This document shows, one piece after another, positions 7,541 to 16,264 of a stretch of 64,000 nt of DNA (position 1 is its first letter; the number at the start of each line of letters is the position of its first letter). A program made the translations under genes and the position numbers. This DNA comes from Nocardia wallacei (GTDB taxonomy: Bacteria > Actinomycetota > Actinomycetes > Mycobacteriales > Mycobacteriaceae). The notes beneath the pieces are model-generated. The model ran no database searches. It saw only the letters and a list, made by a program, of their open reading frames with translations, and was not told where the DNA came from. The DNA is taken from NCBI RefSeq assembly GCF_029869545.1, contig NZ_JARWQD010000125.1:30649-94648 (forward strand). Direction: 5' to 3'.

Positions 7541-8842
7541 TCAGCTTCCGGTGTTCTGGGCGGTGGCCGCCTTGATCTGGGCCTGGAACTGCCGCAGCTT
7601 GTCCTCCGCGGAGGTGGACCGGTGGCTGCGCGCCTGGACGGTGACGTCGTGGCCCGCGGCCGCGGCGCGCAGCGCCCCGACGGTGGCCTTCTCGCGTGGC
7701 ACATGCGCGAAGGGGTCGAAGGAGTACCAGCGCATCGCGTTCAGGTGCGTCATCTTGTCGATCTCGTCGTCGGGCACCTGCTCGCGTTGCAGCACGTCGT
7801 GCAGTGTCTCCGGCGCGTCCGGCCACATCGAGTCGCTGTGCGGGTAGTCGGCCTCCCACGAGATGTTGTCGACGCCGATCTCGTTGCGCAGCCGGACGCC
7901 GATCGGATCGCTGATGAAACAGGTCAGGAAGTGCTCCCGGAAGACCTCCGACGGCAGCTTGCCGCCGAAGTCCTGCAGGGTCCATGCCGAATGCATCTCG
8001 AACGTGCGATCCACGCGCTCCAGGAAGTACGGAATCCAGCCCGTGCCGCCCTCGGACAGTGCGATCTTCAGGTCGGGGTAGTCCTTGATCGGGCGCGACC
8101 ACAGCAGGTCGGCGGCGGCCTGCACGATATTCATCGGTTGCAGGGTGATCATCACGTCCGGCGGCGAGTCGACCGCGGGAATCGACAGCCGTCCGGAGGA
8201 TCCGATGTGGACGCTGCACACCGTGTCGGTGTCGACCAGCGCCTGCCACAGCGGATTCCAGTAGGGGTCATGGAAACTGGGGTAGCCCAGGGCCGCGGGA
8301 TTCTCCGAGAACGTCAGCGAGTGCACGCCCTTCTCCGCGCAGCGGCGCACCTCGGCGGCCGAGGCTTCGGCGTCCCAGATCACCGGCAGCGCCATCGGAA
8401 TGAAGCGCCCGGGGTAGGCGCCGCACCACTCATCGATATGCCAGTCGTTGTAGGCCCGGACCAAGGCCGCGGAGAACTCGGGATCCTCGGTGGCGAACAG
8501 GCTGGCGGCGAAGCCGGGGAACGACGGGAAATTCATCGACGCCAGAATGCCCCCGGCGTTCATGTCCTTGACGCGCTCGTCGACGTCGTAGCAGCCGGGC
8601 CGGATCTCGTCCAGCCCTTCGGGTTCGAGGCCGTACTCGTTCTTCGGCCGTCCCGCGACGGCGTTGAGCGCGACGTTGGGAACCACCTTCTCCCGGAACT
8701 TCCACACGTCGGCGCCGTCGTCGGTGTGTACCAGCCGCGGCGCGTCGTCGGCGTACTTCTTCGGTAGTCGGTTCTTGAACATGTCCGGCGGTTCGATGAT
8801 GTGGTCATCGACGCTGATCAGGATCATGTCGTTCATATCCAC
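7541..8842 (-). CDS. Amidohydrolase-2 family protein (ACMSD-like TIM barrel)
   Basis: This 433-aa protein begins with ISVDDHIIEPPDMF, the N-terminal metal-binding segment of the amidohydrolase-2 family. It carries a further histidine in CSVHIGSSG and the C-terminal WEADYPHSDSMWP, whose Asp is the usual metal ligand. The first H-x-H is reduced to D-x-H, as in many actinobacterial members. Likely reactions are decarboxylation or hydrolytic C-C cleavage of a pathway acid or CoA ester. The GTG start at 8842 has AAGGAG 7 bp upstream. It is the first gene of the operon with the acyl-CoA synthetase and lies behind the repeated operator. Confidence 0.9.
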   Translation of the reverse strand: MDMNDMILISVDDHIIEPPDMFKNRLPKKYADDAPRLVHTDDGADVWKFREKVVPNVALNAVAGRPKNEYGLEPEGLDEIRPGCYDVDERVKDMNAGGILASMNFPSFPGFAASLFATEDPEFSAALVRAYNDWHIDEWCGAYPGRFIPMALPVIWDAEASAAEVRRCAEKGVHSLTFSENPAALGYPSFHDPYWNPLWQALVDTDTVCSVHIGSSGRLSIPAVDSPPDVMITLQPMNIVQAAADLLWSRPIKDYPDLKIALSEGGTGWIPYFLERVDRTFEMHSAWTLQDFGGKLPSEVFREHFLTCFISDPIGVRLRNEIGVDNISWEADYPHSDSMWPDAPETLHDVLQREQVPDDEIDKMTHLNAMRWYSFDPFAHVPREKATVGALRAAAAGHDVTVQARSHRSTSAEDKLRQFQAQIKAATAQNTGS

Positions 8843-8866
8843 GACCGCGCTCCTTTGGAGAGAGAT

Positions 8867-8887
8867 ATACAGTATGCCTTACAATAT
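8867..8887. promoter_or_regulatory. Operator copy 1: two ATACNGTAT-type boxes separated by GCC
   Basis: The sequence ATACAGTAT-GCC-TTACAATAT lies 25 bp upstream of the amidohydrolase GTG. Closely similar 21-bp elements occur at 10163-10183 and 14179-14199, always in promoter gaps of this catabolic island. The overall symmetry and size fit a TetR-type operator. It is not known whether the regulator is the TetR protein at 17064-17711 or one outside the window. Confidence 0.65.
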
Positions 8888-8898
8888 AGGTGATGGCG

Positions 8899-10119
8899 TC
8901 AGAGGACGGCGCCCGCGTCCTTGGCGGCGACGATGTCGTCCCACTCCAGGCCCAGTTCGAGCAGGATGGTCTCGGTGTGTTCGCCGTGCTCCGGTGCGCG
9001 GCTCGGCGCGGCCGGGGTCTCGTCGAATTGCACAGGGGCGCTGACCGTCCGGTAGGTTTTGCCGCGATCGTCGGTCAGCGACATCAGATAACCGTTGGCG
9101 GCCACCTGCGGGTCGGCGAGGACCTCCTGCGGGCTGGCCAGGGTGGACCAGACGGCGGGTTCGTCGGCGAGGACCTTCTGCCACTCGGCCAGATCGCGCT
9201 CGGCGAAGGTCCTGCGCAGTTCGGCCGTGGCGGCCTCGGCGTTGGCGACCAGATTCGCCAGCGGGACGAACCGCTCGTCGGTGGCGAGGTCGCCGCGGCC
9301 GATGCGTTCGCAGAAGCCCTGCCAGAACCGGTCGGTCTGCAACAGCATCAGCTGCACCCAGCGTCCGTCCCGGGTCTTGTAGCGGTTGACCGCCGGATTG
9401 AGCGCGGTACCCGCGCTACCGGCGGGAATACGGTCGATGCCGTAGTAGTCGGCGGCCGCGATATCGGGCGCGACGGCCCACATGCCCTGGGCCAGCAGCG
9501 AACTGTCGACCAGCGCGGCGTGCCCGGTGCGCTCGCGGTGAAACAGCGCCGTCGCGATGCCCCCGGCCAGCGTGATCCCGCCCTGCAGGTCGCCGAACGC
9601 GGGAGTCTGCGTCACGGGGAACTCGACGTCCGGCGGGGTCAGGGCGTAGGCGACACCGGCCCGGGCCAGGTAGCTCGCGGCGTCGAACCCGCCGCGGTCG
9701 CGTTCGGGCCCCCGGCTGCCGTGGCCGCTGCCGCGGGCGATGATCACATTCGGGTTGAACTCCCGGATCCGCTCGACCGTCAGCCCGGCTCGTTCGAGGG
9801 GCGCCGGTAACCAGTTGGTCAGGAACACATCCGCGTTCGCGATCAACTTGCCGATGATCTCGCGCCCGCGCTCGGACTTGATATCCACGCCGATGCTGCG
9901 CTTGCCGTGGTTGCCGAGTTCCATCATGAAGTTGGCCCGCACCGGTGACTGTGCCGGATCCAGGCCGCCGACCACCAGGTAGCGACACGGATCGCCGCCC
10001 TGGGTGTCCTCGACCTTGACGACGTCCGCGCCCCAATCCGCCAGTGCGGCACCGGCGCACGGCACGTACGTCCAGGACGCCAGTTCGACTACCCGGACGC
10101 CATTGAGCAAACCCGACAT
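8899..10119 (-). CDS. Family III CoA transferase (CaiB/BaiF type)
   Basis: This 406-aa protein has the family's N-terminal VVELASWTYVPCAGAALADWGADVVKVE, a central FGDLQGG-IT-LAGGIATAL region that carries the conserved aspartate, and the GHAALVDSSLLAQGMW stretch typical of formyl-CoA:oxalate/carnitine-CoA transferases. It moves CoA between carboxylic acids, here probably onto a pathway acid. It is transcribed divergently from the aldehyde dehydrogenase across the second operator copy, and a further operator separates it from the downstream amidohydrolase operon. Confidence 0.9.
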   Translation of the reverse strand: MSGLLNGVRVVELASWTYVPCAGAALADWGADVVKVEDTQGGDPCRYLVVGGLDPAQSPVRANFMMELGNHGKRSIGVDIKSERGREIIGKLIANADVFLTNWLPAPLERAGLTVERIREFNPNVIIARGSGHGSRGPERDRGGFDAASYLARAGVAYALTPPDVEFPVTQTPAFGDLQGGITLAGGIATALFHRERTGHAALVDSSLLAQGMWAVAPDIAAADYYGIDRIPAGSAGTALNPAVNRYKTRDGRWVQLMLLQTDRFWQGFCERIGRGDLATDERFVPLANLVANAEAATAELRRTFAERDLAEWQKVLADEPAVWSTLASPQEVLADPQVAANGYLMSLTDDRGKTYRTVSAPVQFDETPAAPSRAPEHGEHTETILLELGLEWDDIVAAKDAGAVL

Positions 10120-10162
10120 AGGTGCTCCCTTTCCTGCGATCGCTCACCCATCTTGAAGTACT

Positions 10163-10183
10163 ATACGGTAATGGTTACAGTTA
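10163..10183. promoter_or_regulatory. Operator copy 2 in divergent CoA transferase / ALDH promoter
   Basis: ATACGGTAA-TGG-TTACAGTTA is an imperfect version of the 21-bp element at 8867 and 14179. It is centred in the 101-bp gap between two divergent genes, where one bound regulator could control both. Confidence 0.55.
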
Positions 10184-10220
10184 GTCATCCAGGAAGTTCT
10201 CCGGACGAGCAGGAGTAGCT

Positions 10221-11762
10221 GTGAGCGAATTGGTCGGCGAAATGTCGGCTCCCAGTGTGGAATTGGGCCGCCGGGCTGCCGAGCGAGCGGAATTCCGGAT
10301 GCTGATCGGCGGAGAGCTGGTCGCGGCGGCCTCCGGTGCCGGATTCGACAATCTCGGTCCTGCGACCGGGGCGGTACTCGGCAGCACGGCCGCGGCGGGC
10401 CCGGAAGATATGCTGCGGGCGATCGCGGCGGCGCGGCGGGCGTTCGACGACAGCGATTGGTCGACGAACCGCGTGCTGCGACAGCGTTGCCTGGCGCAGC
10501 TGCAGCAGGCCCTCGAAGCCGAAAAGCACGAGCTCGGGGAGGAACTCGTCGCGGAGGCCGGGTGCCCGGCGATGACGCTGCGCAACGCGCAACTGGACTG
10601 GCCGCTGACCGAGTCGCTGCGCTATCCGTCCCGGCTGATCGACGAATTCGACTGGGAGCGGGTACTTCCGGCGGGTGCCCTGTTCGGTGAGCGCAATGTG
10701 CGCACCGTGCTGCAGGAGCCGGTGGGTGTGGTCGCGGCGATCTGCCCGTCGAACTTTCCGCTCGAGGTCGTGCTCAACAAACTGGGTCCGGCGCTGGCGG
10801 CGGGAAATACGGTGGTGCTCAAGCCGGATCCGAATACCCCGTGGAATGCCACGCGGCTCGGGCGCATGATCGCAGAGCACACCGACATTCCGCCGGGTGT
10901 CGTGAATGTCGTTCCCACGCCGTCGAACGAGGTCGCCGGACTGCTGGCGACCGATTCGCGGGTGGACATGATCTCCTTCACCGGGTCGACCGCGGTCGGG
11001 CGCACGTTGATGCGGCTGGGCGCCGACACGATGAAGCGGACATTCCTCGAACTCGGGGGGAAATCGGCGCTGATCGTCCTGGAGGATGCCGACCCGGCGG
11101 CCGCCTTGCGCAGCGCGGTCAGTGTATGTGTCCATGCGGGCCAGGCATGCGCTGCCACCAGCCGGATGCTGGTGCACCGCTCACGATTCGACGAGATGGT
11201 CGCGAGCGTGGCGGCGGCGTTCGACGCGGTGCCGGTGGGCGATCCGGCACTGCCGGGCACCCTGGTGGGGCCGGTGATCAGCGCCGCCCAGCGGGAGCGG
11301 GTGCTCGATGCGTGCCGACGGGCGACCGCGGCCGGTGCGCGCCCGGTCAACGGCGGCGGTGCGGTACCGGTTCTGCCACCCGAACTGGCCGGTGGCCACT
11401 ACGTCCAGCCGACGGTGTTCGTCTGCGACGATCCGAGCCTGCCGATCGCCCAGGAGGAGATCTTCGGCCCGGTCCTGGTGATGATCCCGTTCTCCGACGA
11501 CGAGGAGGCCGTGCGCATCGCCAACGACAGCGCCTACGGGCTGGCGGGCGCGGTGCTGTCGGCGTCGACGGACCGGGGCATGGGGATCGCGCGCCGCATC
11601 CGGACCGGGACCGTGGGTGTCAACGGCGGCATGTTCTACGGCGCCGACGCTCCGTTCGGCGGCTACAAGAACAGCGGTGTCGGCCGCCAGTGCGGTCTGG
11701 AAGGTTTCCGGCAGTACCTGGAGACCAAAACCATCGGCTGCCGAATTCCACGGCAGCACTGA
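10221..11762 (+). CDS. Aldehyde dehydrogenase (NAD(P)+-dependent)
   Basis: This 513-aa ALDH-superfamily protein has ICPSNFP near residue 174 (a PWNFP variant), FTGSTAVG near 253, the general base E277 in FLELGGK, and the nucleophile C310 in AGQACAA. It also has the EEIFGPVL motif and the C-terminal PFGGYKNSGVG. GTG 10221 is preceded by AGGAG with 5 bp spacing. It is followed 70 bp later by the mycofactocin-coupled SDR, so it probably oxidises the aldehyde that the SDR makes. Confidence 0.93.
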   Translation: MSELVGEMSAPSVELGRRAAERAEFRMLIGGELVAAASGAGFDNLGPATGAVLGSTAAAGPEDMLRAIAAARRAFDDSDWSTNRVLRQRCLAQLQQALEAEKHELGEELVAEAGCPAMTLRNAQLDWPLTESLRYPSRLIDEFDWERVLPAGALFGERNVRTVLQEPVGVVAAICPSNFPLEVVLNKLGPALAAGNTVVLKPDPNTPWNATRLGRMIAEHTDIPPGVVNVVPTPSNEVAGLLATDSRVDMISFTGSTAVGRTLMRLGADTMKRTFLELGGKSALIVLEDADPAAALRSAVSVCVHAGQACAATSRMLVHRSRFDEMVASVAAAFDAVPVGDPALPGTLVGPVISAAQRERVLDACRRATAAGARPVNGGGAVPVLPPELAGGHYVQPTVFVCDDPSLPIAQEEIFGPVLVMIPFSDDEEAVRIANDSAYGLAGAVLSASTDRGMGIARRIRTGTVGVNGGMFYGADAPFGGYKNSGVGRQCGLEGFRQYLETKTIGCRIPRQH

Positions 11763-11832
11763 ACAATTCGCGGCACGTCCGCCTCTCGGGGAACGACGGG
11801 CCTACCACTGAACGACGGAAAGGGTTCCACCC

Positions 11833-12681
11833 GTGGGGAAATTGGACAACAAGGTCGCGGTGATCTCGGGCGCCGCGCGCGGGCAGGGACGGTCGCACGC
11901 GGTCAATCTCGCGGCCGAGGGCGCGAGCATCATCGCCTTGGATATCTGCGCCGACCTGGAAGGCAACACCTATCCGCTGGCCCGTCCGGAGGATCTCGAG
12001 GAGACGGCACGGCTGGTCGAGAAGGAAGGCGTCCGTGCCCATCCGGCGGTCGTGGACGTGCGGGAGCGCGGCGCGGTCTGGAGCGCGATCGCGGCAGGTG
12101 TCGAGGCGCTCGGTGGGCTGGATATCGTGGTCGCGAATGCCGGGATCGCCCCGATGGGGAAGGGGCAGACCCTGCGGTCGTGGTCGGACACCATCGATAC
12201 CGACCTGGTCGGAGTGTTCAACGTCGTCCAGGCCAGCCTGCCGCATCTGAGCGCGGGAGCCTCCATCATCGCGACCGGCTCGCTGGCCGCCCAGCTCGGC
12301 AGTTCCACCAAGCAGGGCCCGGGCGGCTCCGCGTACAGCCTCGCGAAACAGATTGTCGCGCACTACGTCAACGACCTGTCGATCCAGCTCGCGAAGCAGT
12401 CGATCCGGATCAACGCGGTGCACCCGACCAACGTGAACACCGACATGCTGCACAACGAGGGCATGTACAGGGTATTCCGCCCCGACAAGGAATCGCCGAC
12501 CCGGGAGGAGGCCGAGGTGGCGTTCCCGGCGATGCAGGCCATGCCCGTCCCGTATATCGAACCGCAGGACGTCTCCGATCTCGTTGTCTTCCTTGCCGGT
12601 GACGAGTCGCGCTACATCACCGGCAGCCAATTACGAGTGGACGCGGGCGGTTTCGTCAAGGCCGTGCCGTGGGGGAAGTGA
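11833..12681 (+). CDS. Mycofactocin-coupled SDR family oxidoreductase
   Basis: This 282-aa short-chain dehydrogenase has the signature SGAARGQGRSHAV, followed by the extra segment DICADLEGNTYPLARPEDLEET (residues 37-58). That insertion marks the mycofactocin-coupled SDR family, whose NAD stays bound and is re-oxidised by mycofactocin instead of exchanging. The catalytic residues S150, Y168 and K172 (SAYSLAK) are intact. Relatives include carveol dehydrogenase. It probably oxidises a secondary or cyclic alcohol to a ketone. The GTG start is at 11833. ALDH lies upstream, rubredoxin directly downstream. Confidence 0.87.
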   Translation: MGKLDNKVAVISGAARGQGRSHAVNLAAEGASIIALDICADLEGNTYPLARPEDLEETARLVEKEGVRAHPAVVDVRERGAVWSAIAAGVEALGGLDIVVANAGIAPMGKGQTLRSWSDTIDTDLVGVFNVVQASLPHLSAGASIIATGSLAAQLGSSTKQGPGGSAYSLAKQIVAHYVNDLSIQLAKQSIRINAVHPTNVNTDMLHNEGMYRVFRPDKESPTREEAEVAFPAMQAMPVPYIEPQDVSDLVVFLAGDESRYITGSQLRVDAGGFVKAVPWGK

Positions 12682-12684
12682 GCG

Positions 12685-12876
12685 ATGAACGAGACCACGA
12701 CCGCGTACAAGCTGTTTCGCTGCGTGATCTGCGGATTCGAATACGACGAGAAAAAGGGGTGGCCCGAGGACGGCATCGAGCCCGGCACCCGGTGGGACGA
12801 TATTCCCGACGACTGGACCTGCCCGGACTGCGGCGCCGAGAAGTCCGATTTCGAGATGGTGGAGGTGCCGCGGTGA
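12685..12876 (+). CDS. Rubredoxin
   Basis: This 63-aa protein has the four iron ligands C13-x-x-C16 and C46-P-D-C49, plus the conserved GFEYDE and W-x-D-I-P-D-D-W spacing. It carries single electrons from the reductase encoded next to it, whose GTG overlaps this stop (GTGA). Actinobacterial rubredoxins usually serve AlkB-type hydroxylases, but none is in the window. The acceptor may be the Rieske oxygenase or an enzyme elsewhere. Confidence 0.93.
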   Translation: MNETTTAYKLFRCVICGFEYDEKKGWPEDGIEPGTRWDDIPDDWTCPDCGAEKSDFEMVEVPR

Positions 12877-14153
12877 CGGTCGCGCCCGACGGTCGCGTCG
12901 TGATCGTGGGCACCGGAATCGCCGGAGCCACCGCCGCGGAAACGTTGCGCAAGAACGGTTTCGCGGGATCGATCGTCATGGCCGGGGACGATCCGTCGTC
13001 GCCGTATCGGCGTCCGATGGTGTCGAAGGAACTACTGTCCGGTGCTGCCGGTGCCGACAAGGCGCTCCTGCGGCCGGTGGAGTTCTGGGCGGGTAAGGAC
13101 ATCGATCTTCGTGCCGGGACGTCCGTGCGTGCCGTCGATGCGGCTGATGCCCGGGTGGAATTCGACGACGGGAACGAGCTGTCGTTCGACGCGCTGATCC
13201 TGGCGACCGGCGGTCGGCCGCGCCGCCTGAGTCCGCTGCTCGACGACGGGCACTGTCTGCGCCATATGCACGACGTCGGCCCGCTGCGCGCCGTGCTGGA
13301 AGCGGCGGCGTCCGGTGGTGACGTGCCCTCGCTGGTGATCATCGGCGGGGGACTGGTGGGCATGGAGGTGGCGGCGTCGGCGCGGGGCCTCGGCGCCGAC
13401 GTCACGGTCCTCGAGGCGAGCGGGCGCATTCTCGAACGTGTACTGCCCGAACCGATCTCCGCGGCATGTGATCGGATGCACCGCGAACGCGGAGTGGTGG
13501 TGCAGACCGGGGTGCGGCTGGCCGAGGTGACCGATTCGCACGGCCGGACCCGGCTGACCGCCGCCGACGGGCGGGTGTGGATCGCCGATGCCGTGGTCGT
13601 CGCGGTGGGTATGACGCCCAACGACGAACTGGGCGAGCGGGCGGGCCTGGCGGTCGCCGACGGTATCGTCGTCGACGAGCGCTGTGCCACCTCGGCCCCC
13701 GGCATCTATGCCGCGGGCGATGTCGCGCGCTTCCCGAACCGGATCCTCGGCGGCACGCAGCGCGTCGAGCACTGGAGTCACGCCCAGGCACACGGCGCCG
13801 CGGCCGCGCGCGGTGTGCTCGGCGGGTCCGAGCCCTACGAAGAGGTGCCTTGGTGCTGGACCACGCAATTCGGCCGGACCCTGCAGATCTCGGGCTGGCC
13901 GGGGCGCGGGACCGAGCTGATGGTGTACGGAGACATCGACGGTGATTTCCTCGCTCTGAGTCTCGACGCCGATCGCCTCGTGGGCGTCATCGGTGCGGGT
14001 CGGCCGCGCGATGTCCGGGCGGCCCGGTCGCTGATCAAGGACGGGCCGTTCCTGCCGCGGGAACTGCTCGCCGGTGACGGCATCGATCTCGTCGAAATGA
14101 GCACCGCGCCAGAACGATTCGGTGCGTCGTCGGTGGCGGCCGCACCGGAATGA
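12873..14153 (+). CDS. FAD-dependent rubredoxin/ferredoxin reductase
   Basis: This 426-aa pyridine nucleotide-disulfide-type reductase has an FAD-binding G-T-G-I-A-G near residue 13, [23 protein letters not shown], the NAD-binding [13 protein letters not shown], and the second FAD site YAAGDVARF. It would pass electrons from NAD(P)H to the rubredoxin. The GTG start at 12873 is fixed by the 4-bp overlap with the rubredoxin stop. No redox-active C-x4-C is present, which fits the ferredoxin-reductase group rather than disulfide reductases. Confidence 0.92.
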   Translation: MTVAPDGRVVIVGTGIAGATAAETLRKNGFAGSIVMAGDDPSSPYRRPMVSKELLSGAAGADKALLRPVEFWAGKDIDLRAGTSVRAVDAADARVEFDDGNELSFDALILATGGRPRRLSPLLDDGHCLRHMHDVGPLRAVLEAAASGGDVPSLVIIGGGLVGMEVAASARGLGADVTVLEASGRILERVLPEPISAACDRMHRERGVVVQTGVRLAEVTDSHGRTRLTAADGRVWIADAVVVAVGMTPNDELGERAGLAVADGIVVDERCATSAPGIYAAGDVARFPNRILGGTQRVEHWSHAQAHGAAAARGVLGGSEPYEEVPWCWTTQFGRTLQISGWPGRGTELMVYGDIDGDFLALSLDADRLVGVIGAGRPRDVRAARSLIKDGPFLPRELLAGDGIDLVEMSTAPERFGASSVAAAPE

Positions 14154-14178
14154 CACTCGCGAACGTCGCTGGCAGATA

Positions 14179-14199
14179 ATACTGTATGCCATACTGTAT
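14179..14199. promoter_or_regulatory. Operator copy 3: ATACTGTAT-GCC-ATACTGTAT
   Basis: Two identical 9-bp boxes, each a palindrome around one base, are separated by GCC upstream of the thiolase. This is the most regular of the three copies and defines the element. It lies 65 bp before the thiolase ATG and 25 bp after the reductase stop. Confidence 0.7.
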
Positions 14200-14263
14200 G
14201 TTGTAAAGTCGCATGAGGAAGCTGCGCCCGGGGCGTGGCTGGACAGCTCAGAGGTTGAGAACT

Positions 14264-15442
14264 ATGGCCAAACCCGTCATCGTCGGCGCAGTCAGGACCG
14301 CGATCGGACGATCATTCAAAGGGGCGCTCGCCGATGTGCCCTCGGAAACATTGGCGACCACGATCCTGCCCGAGGCGATCCGCCGGGCGGGGATCGATCC
14401 GTCGGCCGTCGACGACGTCATTCTCGCCGAATTGAACTACGGCGGCGGCGATCTGGCACGGCATGCCGCGGTGGCGGCCGGTATGGAGAGCGTGCCGGGG
14501 CAGGCGGTGAATCGGCACTGTACGGGCAGCCTCACCGCGATCGCCAACGGTGCCGCGCACATCGTCTCGGGGATGGAGCGGGTGATCGTCGCCGGTGGCG
14601 TGCAGTCCCTGTCGACCGCACCGCTGATGAAATGGCGGGTGCCCGGCAAGGCCGAGCCGGAGTTCGTCGAGCCGTGGATGCCGCCGTCGCATCCGGAGAC
14701 GCCGGACGCGCCCACCCTCGATATGGCGATCACCGTCGGCTGGAACACCGCGAAGAAGACCGGGATCAGCCGCGCCGAGATGGATGCGTGGGCGCTGCGC
14801 TCGCATCAGCGCGCCATCGCCGCGATCGATGCGGGGAAGTTCGCCGACGAGATCGTCCCGATGAAGATCCAGCAACTCGACGGCTCGGTGCGCGACTTCG
14901 CCGTCGACGAATTCCCGCGCCGGGACACCACTTTGGAGCGGCTGGCGTCCTTGCCCGTACTGCACCCCGAAATCGAGGGTTTCTCGATCACGGCGGGCAA
15001 CAGCAGCGGCATCAACGACGCCGCCGCGGCGGTCGCGCTCGTCGGCGACGACTACGCCGCGGCCGAAGGACTCGAGGTGCTGGGTACGGTGCGGGCCTGG
15101 GCCAATACCGCCGTCACACCGGCGGACAACGGGCTCGCGGCCGGGAAGGTGATCGGCAAGATCCTGGATCGCGCGGGGCTGAAGCCCGCCGATGTCGCGC
15201 TGTGGGAGATCAACGAGGCGTTCGCGTCGGTGCCGATCGCCGCGTGCCGGGAGCACGGATTGGACGAGGAACTGGTGAACTTCTCGGGCAGCGGATGCAG
15301 TCTCGGACACCCGATCTCGGCCTCCGGTGCGCGGATGGTGACGACCCTGCTGTACGAACTGCGACGGCGCGGTGGCGGTATCGGCGTGGCGGCGATGTGC
15401 GCCGGTGGCGGTCAGGGCGGCGCGCTCGTGGTGGAGGTCTGA
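14264..15442 (+). CDS. Thiolase (acetyl-CoA acetyltransferase family)
   Basis: This 392-aa thiolase has the acyl-accepting C86 in NRHCTGS, the general base H349 in GHPISASG, and C379 in MCAGGGQGGAL, so the catalytic triad is complete. ATG 14264 follows GAGGTTGAG, and the family start motif KPVIVGAVRTAIGR follows directly. It probably cleaves a 3-ketoacyl-CoA intermediate. It starts the operon with the second crotonase and the HSD10-like SDR, all behind operator copy 3. Confidence 0.93.
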   Translation: MAKPVIVGAVRTAIGRSFKGALADVPSETLATTILPEAIRRAGIDPSAVDDVILAELNYGGGDLARHAAVAAGMESVPGQAVNRHCTGSLTAIANGAAHIVSGMERVIVAGGVQSLSTAPLMKWRVPGKAEPEFVEPWMPPSHPETPDAPTLDMAITVGWNTAKKTGISRAEMDAWALRSHQRAIAAIDAGKFADEIVPMKIQQLDGSVRDFAVDEFPRRDTTLERLASLPVLHPEIEGFSITAGNSSGINDAAAAVALVGDDYAAAEGLEVLGTVRAWANTAVTPADNGLAAGKVIGKILDRAGLKPADVALWEINEAFASVPIAACREHGLDEELVNFSGSGCSLGHPISASGARMVTTLLYELRRRGGGIGVAAMCAGGGQGGALVVEV

Positions 15443-15447
15443 TCGCG

Positions 15448-16209
15448 ATGTCGGATGAAGTACTGCGGGAACGCCGCGGGCGCACCCTGGTGATCACGAT
15501 CAACCGGCCGGAGGCGCGGAACGCGATCAACACCGCGGTCAGCCAGGGGCTGGCCGATGCGATCGACGAGCTCGACGAGAGTCCCGAACTCTCGGTCGCC
15601 GTGCTCACCGGCGCCGACGGAAACTTCTGCGCGGGAATGGATTTGAAGGCCTTCGTGGCGGGAGAGATCGTCATCGTGCCGGGGCGGGGTCTCGGGTTCA
15701 CCGAGAAGCCACCGGTCAAGCCGATCATCGCCGCGGTCGAGGGGTACGCGCTGGCGGGCGGCACGGAATTGGTGCTGGCGACCGATCTGATCGTGGCGTC
15801 GAAGTCCGCGCAGTTCGGTATCCCGGAAGTCAAGCGCGGACTCGTCGCCGCCGGTGGCGGGTTGTTGCGGCTGCAACACCGCATCCCGCATCAGAAGGCA
15901 CTCGAACTCGCCCTGACCGGGGACAATTTCACGGCCGAGGACGCGGCGGGCTACGGCCTGGTGAACGTGCTCACCGAGCCGGGCAGGGCGCTCGAGGAGG
16001 CGCTGGCACTGGCCGAGCGGATCACGGCGAACGGACCCCTCGCCGTCGCCAAGACCAAGGAAATCATCGTCAAGTCCAGCGACTGGACCTCCGGCGAGAT
16101 GTGGCAGAAGCAGCTTGAACTCATCATTCCGGTATTCCAGTCGAAGGACGCCCAGGAGGGCGCGCAGGCTTTCGCCGAGAAGCGCAGCCCCAAATGGACG
16201 GGCGCGTAA
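15448..16209 (+). CDS. Enoyl-CoA hydratase/isomerase family protein (crotonase)
   Basis: This 253-aa crotonase has the oxyanion-hole segments NFCAGMDLKAF and GYALAGGTELV, and one catalytic glutamate in FGIPEVKRGL. The second glutamate position is occupied by Gly (AAGGGLL), as in many actinobacterial EchA paralogues that may act as isomerases or hydrolases. ATG 15448 lies 5 bp after the thiolase stop. Its place between a thiolase and a hydroxyacyl-CoA dehydrogenase-like SDR supports a beta-oxidation role. Confidence 0.9.
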   Translation: MSDEVLRERRGRTLVITINRPEARNAINTAVSQGLADAIDELDESPELSVAVLTGADGNFCAGMDLKAFVAGEIVIVPGRGLGFTEKPPVKPIIAAVEGYALAGGTELVLATDLIVASKSAQFGIPEVKRGLVAAGGGLLRLQHRIPHQKALELALTGDNFTAEDAAGYGLVNVLTEPGRALEEALALAERITANGPLAVAKTKEIIVKSSDWTSGEMWQKQLELIIPVFQSKDAQEGAQAFAEKRSPKWTGA

Positions 16210-16264
16210 GCGTTTTCGTTTCGCGCGCCCATCATGACCATCAACCCGAGATCAAGGAGACGCT

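Noticed and set aside
7537..7704. N-terminal extension of the acyl-CoA synthetase
   Set aside because: It lies wholly within the amidohydrolase gene and is Arg/Pro-rich without family similarity.
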